Positions 6,053 to 10,157 of a stretch of 10,157 nucleotides of DNA are shown here, one piece after another. The DNA is from Deltaproteobacteria bacterium (GTDB lineage Bacteria > Desulfobacterota > Dissulfuribacteria > Dissulfuribacterales > UBA3076), in contig JAUWHV010000066.1 in the NCBI GenBank assembly GCA_030605675.1, positions 1-10,157 of the forward strand. Reading direction: 5' to 3'. A program made the position numbers and the translations under genes. Positions within the stretch are counted from its first letter, which is position 1. Every line of letters begins with the position of its first letter. The notes beneath the pieces were generated by a model. It was given only the letters and a program-made list of their open reading frames with translations, searched no databases and was not told the DNA's origin.

Positions 6053-6445
6053 ATGGAACAGACACGCCACTATGCCACTGGCAAAAGAAAGACTGCTGTA
6101 GCCCGCGTATGGATATACCCTGGTGAAGGTAGAATGATGGCTAACGGAAAACCCTTTGATGAGTACTTTGATGTAGATACTGCCCGTCTTATTACAGAAC
6201 AACCCTTTGCTATTACAAATACGCTCGGTAAATTCGATGCCATGATCAAAGTCAAGGGTGGCGGGAAAAATAGCCAGTCCGAGGCAGTCCGCCACGGCAT
6301 AGCCCTCGCGCTCCTGCTGGTCGATGAAGGACATCGAATTCCCTTAAAGAAGGCAGGTCTCCTTTCCAGGGACGCCAGAAAAAAAGAGCGCAAGAAATAT
6401 GGACTCGCAGGGGCCAGAAAACGTTATCAGTATTCCAAGCGCTAG
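6053..6445 (+). CDS. rpsI: 30S ribosomal protein S9
   Basis: S9 is a small-subunit protein whose C-terminal tail reaches the P-site tRNA. The 130-residue length is exactly typical. Landmarks are TGKRKTAVARVWIYPGEG near the N-terminus, the glycine-rich KVKGGGKNSQSEAVRHGIA signature (about residues 64-82), and the basic tail with DARKKERKKYGLAGARKRYQ and terminal SKR. An AAGGAT ribosome-binding site lies about 9 nt before the ATG. It follows rplM by 30 bp and precedes argC by 36 bp with no visible terminator, so the downstream biosynthetic and tRNA-modification genes are probably co-transcribed with it. Confidence 0.98.
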   Translation: MEQTRHYATGKRKTAVARVWIYPGEGRMMANGKPFDEYFDVDTARLITEQPFAITNTLGKFDAMIKVKGGGKNSQSEAVRHGIALALLLVDEGHRIPLKKAGLLSRDARKKERKKYGLAGARKRYQYSKR

Positions 6446-6481
6446 ACTCATGGGAAAAGTTTAGGCACTTATCCCGAAACA

Positions 6482-7519
6482 ATGTTACGCATTGCAATAG
6501 TAGGAGGATCCGGTTATACGGGAATTGAACTCCTGCGTATCCTGAAACTCCACCCACAGGCAAACGTGGTTGCAGTGACCTCACGAAAATATGCAGGCCA
6601 TCCTGTGGAGGAGGTCTTTCCCTCACTGCATGGCTACAATGATCTTCTTTTCACAGAGCCTGATGTCACTCACCTGAGCAAATCCGCCGAATGGATATTT
6701 ACAGCAGTCCCACATAAGGCTGCCATGTCAGTTGTCCCGCAATTTTTTGACGCAGGATGCAGGATCATAGATCTCTCAGCTGATTTTCGCCTGAGGGATC
6801 GCCGGACCTATGAAACCTGGTATCAGGCCCACACTGCCCCTGAACAGCTTGATAAGGCAGTATACGGACTGCCTGAAATCTACAGAAAAGATATCGCATC
6901 AGCGCAACTTGTGGCAAACCCAGGCTGCTACCCAACCAGTGCGATCCTCCCTCTTGTCCCCTTGCTTCATGCGGGAATAATCAGCTCTCAAGGGATAATA
7001 GCAGACTCGAAATCCGGAGCCAGTGGGGCCGGTCGAAGCCTCTCCCTGGGGACCCTTTTCTGTGAAGTCAACGAGGCACTCAAGGCCTATAAAGTGGCTG
7101 AGCACCGTCACATGCCTGAAATAGAACAAGAGCTTTCCGTAGCAGCAGGCAAACCCGTGGCCATGACCTTCATCCCGCATCTGATTCCCATGACCCGTGG
7201 TATCCTCACCACGACCTATGCCCAACTTACTGAGGAAATATCCACCGGCAAGATCCTCGTTGCCATAACAGAATTCTACAAAGATTCTCCCTTTGTGCGT
7301 GTACTCCCGGAAGGCACTTTCCCGGACATATCCTATGTGAGGGGAAGCAATTTTTGCGATATCGGAGCAAAGGTAGACAGGCGCACCAACACACTCATAC
7401 TTATATCCGCCATAGATAATCTGGTAAAAGGTGCCTCAGGACAGGCTGTCCAGAACCTCAATATAATGGCCGGACTGAACGAATCTGTCGGCCTGGGCAC
7501 TATTCCTCTTTTTCCTTAG
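6482..7519 (+). CDS. argC: N-acetyl-gamma-glutamyl-phosphate reductase
   Basis: ArgC catalyses the NADPH-dependent reduction of N-acetylglutamyl-5-phosphate to N-acetylglutamate semialdehyde, the third step of arginine synthesis, in the cytoplasm. The 345-residue product has the N-terminal Rossmann motif GGSGYTG (residues 8-14). The catalytic Cys 149 lies in ANPGCYPTS, and KSGASGAGR is at 177-185. The catalytic-histidine segment EHRHMPEI is at 207-214, and a GSNFCDIG segment lies near 288-295. The ATG start gives the canonical MLRIAIVGGSG N-terminus. It has no good ribosome-binding site, which suggests translation partly coupled to rpsI. truA begins 3 nt after the stop codon. No other arginine-pathway gene is in the window. 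Confidence 0.97.
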   Translation: MLRIAIVGGSGYTGIELLRILKLHPQANVVAVTSRKYAGHPVEEVFPSLHGYNDLLFTEPDVTHLSKSAEWIFTAVPHKAAMSVVPQFFDAGCRIIDLSADFRLRDRRTYETWYQAHTAPEQLDKAVYGLPEIYRKDIASAQLVANPGCYPTSAILPLVPLLHAGIISSQGIIADSKSGASGAGRSLSLGTLFCEVNEALKAYKVAEHRHMPEIEQELSVAAGKPVAMTFIPHLIPMTRGILTTTYAQLTEEISTGKILVAITEFYKDSPFVRVLPEGTFPDISYVRGSNFCDIGAKVDRRTNTLILISAIDNLVKGASGQAVQNLNIMAGLNESVGLGTIPLFP

Positions 7520-7522
7520 ACC

Positions 7523-8365
7523 ATGGATCCTTCGGGCCAATCCCGCCCTCCATCCAGGAACATAAAGCTTACCATCCAATACAACGGGACAAAGTATCAT
7601 GGCTGGCAAAGGCAGGTCGGCCAGATAAGCATTCAAGAATTCATTCAGGCTTCCATTGAAAAGATGACAGGTGAGCAGGTCTGCCTGATCGGCTCCGGAA
7701 GAACTGATGCCGGGGTACACGCCCTGGCCCAGGTAGCAAATTTTCATACTGATTCGAAAATACCCCTTGAAGGATTTCTGAAAGGCTTAAACAGTCTATT
7801 GCCGGAGGATATAGCTATACTGGCCACATCCGAGGCTTCCCCTGACTTTCACTCAATCCGGGACTCGATCTGTAAAATATACTGTTATCACATCCTGGTT
7901 TCAGATACCAAGATTCCCTTTTGGAATAAGAGGGCATGGTTGCTAAACCGGTCGCTGGACATCCATTCCATGGAAACGGCGCTCCCCCCACTCACAGGCA
8001 CACATGACTTCAGTGCCTTTAAGGCCAGCGGAAGCAACGCAAAGACAGGTATCCGCACCATATATTTATGTGAAATCAAGCCAATAACCTGGGAAATATT
8101 CCCTCCATCCGGAGGACTGCACTATATGTTTACTATTGCCGCTAACGGCTTTCTCCGTTATATGGTCAGGAATATTGTGGGGCTTTTGGTGCAAATCGGC
8201 CTTGGAACAAGATCTTATGAAGATATGGCCAATGTGCTTGCCTCTAAGGATCGTTCTTCAGCCGGTCCCACTGCCCCACCACAGGGTTTATATCTGAAAC
8301 AGGTTTATTATGATAAATCCGAGATACCGTTCATTATTAATGATCATCGAAAGGAGCAACAATAA
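7523..8365 (+). CDS. truA: tRNA pseudouridine synthase A
   Basis: TruA isomerises uridines 38-40 in the anticodon arm of tRNAs to pseudouridine. The 280-residue protein carries IQYNGTKYHGWQRQ (18-31) and the catalytic Asp 62 in GSGRTDAGVHA. It also has GTHDFSAF (159-166), the RNA-binding segment NGFLRYMVRNIVG (208-220) and the C-terminal AGPTAPPQGLYL (247-258). The first 12 residues (MDPSGQSRPPSR) look like a short extension relative to typical TruA. No alternative start lies nearby, and the upstream bases are pyrimidine-rich without a ribosome-binding site, so coupling to argC is likely. Its TAA stop abuts the ATG of the aminotransferase gene. Confidence 0.97.
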   Translation: MDPSGQSRPPSRNIKLTIQYNGTKYHGWQRQVGQISIQEFIQASIEKMTGEQVCLIGSGRTDAGVHALAQVANFHTDSKIPLEGFLKGLNSLLPEDIAILATSEASPDFHSIRDSICKIYCYHILVSDTKIPFWNKRAWLLNRSLDIHSMETALPPLTGTHDFSAFKASGSNAKTGIRTIYLCEIKPITWEIFPPSGGLHYMFTIAANGFLRYMVRNIVGLLVQIGLGTRSYEDMANVLASKDRSSAGPTAPPQGLYLKQVYYDKSEIPFIINDHRKEQQ

Positions 8366-9571
8366 ATGTCCTGGACCTTCCCACTTGCAGAACGTGTACG
8401 AAATCTCAAACCGTCACCCACACTTGCAGTAAACACAAAGGCCAAGACTCTTAAAGCACAAGGAGTCGACATAATAAATCTGTCAGCAGGAGAACCGGAT
8501 TTTGATACTCCTGAACATATAAAAGAAGCTGCTATAAAGGCCATCCGGGATGGATTCACAAAATATACTCCGGTAGGTGGTATTCCTGAGCTGAAGGAGG
8601 CTATAGCGGCCAAAATTGAACAGGACTATAGCCTGATATACAGGCCTGAACAAATCATGGTCTCAACCGGAGGGAAACAGGTCCTGTACAATGTAGCTCA
8701 GGCCATTCTGGACCCAGAGGACGAAGTCATAATTCCAGTGCCCTACTGGGTCTCTTATCCTGCAATGGTTGAGCTTGCAGGAGGCAAGGTTAAGTTCCTT
8801 TCAAGCGACCCTGACAAGGACTTTGCCCTGGACCTGGCGGCACTTGGCTCCATGTTAACATCCAAAACCAAGGCCATAATCCTTAACAGCCCTTCAAATC
8901 CCACTGGTGCTGTCTATAGCAGAGACGACCTTAAGACCGTAGCTGAGCTGGCAGTTGCACATAATTTTGTAGTAATCACTGACGACATCTATGATCAAAT
9001 CCGCTTTGGCAACGAAGGCCCGGAGAATATTGCCTCTGTAGCCCCTGAGGCGCAGGATCACGTAGTGGTGGTAAACGGTGTGTCAAAGACGTATGCCATG
9101 ACCGGCTGGCGCATAGGCTATCTCGCAGGCCCGGAGGCTGTAGTAAAGGCGGCAACCAAGATACAGAGCCAGAGTACTTCCAATCCCAACTCAATAGCTC
9201 AAAAGGCCACTTTAGCCGCACTGACCGGCCCTCAAGACGGGGTATTGAAGATGAAAGACGCCTTTCTCAAGAGAAAAAACTACATTATGGAAAGACTCAG
9301 GGCCATTCCGGGAATTTCGTGTGTAGAACCCAAAGGGGCCTTTTACGTATTCCCGGATCTTTCATTTTATTATGAGAAAGGGACATCAGGCCAAAAAATC
9401 AATGGATCGCTGGACATGGCTGACTACCTGCTGGAAGAGGCCCGAATTGCCGGAGTACCGGGCGTTGCCTTTGGAGATGACCGCTTTATGCGATTCTCCT
9501 ATGCTACAGACCTGAGCATAATCCAGGAGGGGATGGACAGGTTAGGCGCTGCTCTCAGTAATCTCAAGTAA
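8366..9571 (+). CDS. Pyridoxal-phosphate-dependent class I aminotransferase, aspartate aminotransferase type
   Basis: The product is a 401-residue fold-type I, class I/II aminotransferase that most resembles the Thermus/Bacillus-type aspartate aminotransferases. These exchange amino groups between aspartate (and sometimes prephenate or other acids) and 2-oxoglutarate. Visible residues are SAGEPDFDTP (40-49), Trp 128 in PYWVS stacking on PLP, Asn 178 in SPSNPTG, Asp 207 and Tyr 209 in DDIYD, the Schiff-base Lys 241 in VSKTYAMTGWRIGYLAGP, and the carboxylate-binding Arg 376 in MRFSYA. AAGGAG (8351-8356) lies 9 nt before the ATG, inside the end of truA, with no gap between the genes. It closes the plus-strand cluster. 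The exact substrate cannot be set from sequence alone, so no gene symbol is given. Confidence 0.94.
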   Translation: MSWTFPLAERVRNLKPSPTLAVNTKAKTLKAQGVDIINLSAGEPDFDTPEHIKEAAIKAIRDGFTKYTPVGGIPELKEAIAAKIEQDYSLIYRPEQIMVSTGGKQVLYNVAQAILDPEDEVIIPVPYWVSYPAMVELAGGKVKFLSSDPDKDFALDLAALGSMLTSKTKAIILNSPSNPTGAVYSRDDLKTVAELAVAHNFVVITDDIYDQIRFGNEGPENIASVAPEAQDHVVVVNGVSKTYAMTGWRIGYLAGPEAVVKAATKIQSQSTSNPNSIAQKATLAALTGPQDGVLKMKDAFLKRKNYIMERLRAIPGISCVEPKGAFYVFPDLSFYYEKGTSGQKINGSLDMADYLLEEARIAGVPGVAFGDDRFMRFSYATDLSIIQEGMDRLGAALSNLK

Positions 9572-9589
9572 GATAACCGGCAAAATTGC

Positions 9590-9719
9590 AGCTATTGTTC
9601 TGTGACCAAGGCCAATGACATAAAAAAACGGTTCAGAATTCACGGCTTAGATTTTCAGTAAACCCTGAACCTCTGAACCTTGAATCTTGAATCTTGAACC
9701 CCTCGGTTACAAAATAGCT
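9590..9719. repeat. Intergenic palindromic element B with CTGAACCT/TGAATCT units
   Basis: A short array (9665-9701) consists of two CTGAACCT 8-mers, two TGAATCT heptamers and one TGAACCC. GGTTCAGAATTCA (9630-9642) is an imperfect inverted copy of 9688-9700, matching at 11 of 13 positions. A perfect shorter pairing joins GGTTCAG (9630-9636) with CTGAACC (9665-9671). Outer arms AGCTATT plus TGTGACC (9590-9607) and GGTTACAAAATAGCT (9705-9719) are also inverted relative to each other. The element lies between the convergent aminotransferase and PxxKW genes. Confidence 0.65.
9622..9700 (-). terminator. Probable intrinsic terminator of the PxxKW gene, formed by repeat element B
   Basis: On the minus strand the inverted pair GGTTCAAGATTCA and TGAATTCTGAACC is followed, after one G, by seven Ts (9628-9622). 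A stem plus U-tract downstream of the minus-strand gene fits Rho-independent termination. The loop is long and the stem AT-rich, so its strength is doubtful. In the other direction no U-run follows, so it should not terminate the aminotransferase transcript as efficiently. Confidence 0.45.
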
Positions 9720-9725
9720 TTGGCT

Positions 9726-10016
9726 TTAATGCCCTCTTGAAGCTCGCTTTGCCGCCTTGAGAGGATTGATCTTCCTTCCGGTACTGTCTTTTGGGACTTC
9801 CTTCTTCACATGGGTTGCAAAGTTGCAGATGCCCTTTCGCCACTTCATTGCCGGATGCGGGTAAACTGAACAGAAATTGCCTGTATCATAGTTTGCGACT
9901 CTTGCACAGCCCTCACACTGCTCAACTATTTCAAAGCAGGCCCCGCCCAAATACTTGCAACCATTTTGACTCATAAACTTGCACTGGGCCCCTGGCTTAT
10001 TTGTAATACATTCCAT
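9726..10016 (-). CDS. PxxKW family cysteine-rich protein, function unknown
   Basis: This 96-residue soluble protein contains eight cysteines, at 3, 12, 20, 27, 34, 37, 49 and 64. The central block is FEIVEQCEGCARV (28-40), and PAMKW (55-59) is the motif that names the family. It ends with a basic tail, NPLKAAKRASRG. From memory, the spacing matches a small family common in Desulfobacterota with no assigned function. The cysteine pattern suggests a metal-binding or iron-sulfur fold, which is inference only. There is no signal peptide or membrane segment. The ATG follows AGAGGG at 8-nt spacing, which supports this start. The gene is convergent with the aminotransferase and lies between two repeat elements, one of which probably forms its terminator. 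Confidence 0.88.
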   Translation of the reverse strand: MECITNKPGAQCKFMSQNGCKYLGGACFEIVEQCEGCARVANYDTGNFCSVYPHPAMKWRKGICNFATHVKKEVPKDSTGRKINPLKAAKRASRGH

Positions 10017-10041
10017 AACTCATTCCCTCTAACACATCAAA

Positions 10042-10071
10042 ATTAAAACTCCACCAATCAACTCCAATCAA
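10042..10071 (-). promoter_or_regulatory. Putative promoter of the PxxKW gene
   Basis: Read on the minus strand, TTGATT (10071-10066) is followed after 18 bp by TTTAAT (10047-10042), which match consensus at 4 and 5 of 6 positions. The start point would fall near 10035, leaving a leader of about 20 nt with the AGAGGG ribosome-binding site. The -35 touches the left arm of repeat element C. Confidence 0.4.
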
Positions 10072-10149
10072 CCTATTTTGAGCGGTTAGCCATTAGCGGT
10101 TAGCTGTTAGCGATTAGCTGTTAATTTGCTGCTGTTTTCCAAATAGGTT
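10070..10149. repeat. Intergenic palindromic element C with six AGCGGTT-like heptamers
   Basis: Six consecutive 7-bp units run from 10081 to 10122: AGCGGTT, AGCCATT, AGCGGTT, AGCTGTT, AGCGATT and AGCTGTT. Each starts AGC and ends TT. They are flanked by inverted arms AACCTATTTTG (10070-10080) and CCAAATAGGTT (10139-10149), which match at 10 of 11 positions. The left arm directly abuts the first heptamer. The element lies upstream of the PxxKW gene, and the window ends 8 bp beyond it. Confidence 0.7.
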
Positions 10150-10157
10150 ACTAACAC

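Noticed and set aside
5912..6626. Minus-strand open frames across rplM, rpsI and argC (5912-6334, 6070-6393, 6252-6626)
   Set aside because: They are antisense to conserved ribosomal-protein and argC genes, and no family resemblance or ribosome-binding site was seen.
9726..10016. PxxKW-type protein read as a ferredoxin
   Set aside because: The cysteine spacing lacks the CxxCxxCxxxC arrangement of 2[4Fe-4S] ferredoxins. Only one CxxC pair is present.

Overview
The window looks like the replication-origin neighbourhood of a Desulfobacterota (deltaproteobacterial) chromosome, probably a sulfate-reducer-type lineage. The assignment rests on a cysteine-rich 'PxxKW' protein that I know mainly from this group, a PabB-PabC fusion, the order rplM-rpsI-argC-truA, and a divergent DnaA. 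This is family recognition by eye, not a database search.

Layout. dnaA (minus) fills the left end. A gene-free, AT-rich stretch at 1332-1948 follows. It holds two TTATCAACA DnaA boxes, small inverted repeats and a likely dnaA promoter, and is the best oriC candidate. To its right are an HD-domain phosphohydrolase and a UPF0173-type metallo-beta-lactamase-fold hydrolase (both plus). The hydrolase gene runs tail-to-tail into a minus-strand pabB-pabC fusion with a 43-bp overlap. The pabBC gene diverges from rplM across a promoter region whose two -35 boxes overlap. A tight plus-strand cluster follows: rplM, rpsI, argC, truA and a class I aminotransferase. The gaps are 30, 36, 3 and 0 bp. The last gene in the window is the small PxxKW protein on the minus strand.

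The genes are mostly housekeeping: replication initiation, folate precursor synthesis, ribosomal proteins, arginine synthesis, tRNA pseudouridylation and amino-acid transamination. No phage, CRISPR, toxin or other accessory system is visible.

The most unusual content lies between genes. Three intergenic spaces (2537-2765, 9572-9725, 10017-10157) each carry a short tandem array of about 7-bp units: CAATTTC, TGAATCT/CTGAACCT and AGCGGTT. Each array sits between imperfect inverted repeats. The three are unrelated in sequence but share one architecture, which suggests a class of small palindromic repeat elements like the short tandemly repeated repeats of cyanobacteria. One probably also serves as the terminator of the PxxKW gene. 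A fainter 9-bp repeat and hairpin lies in the putative origin.
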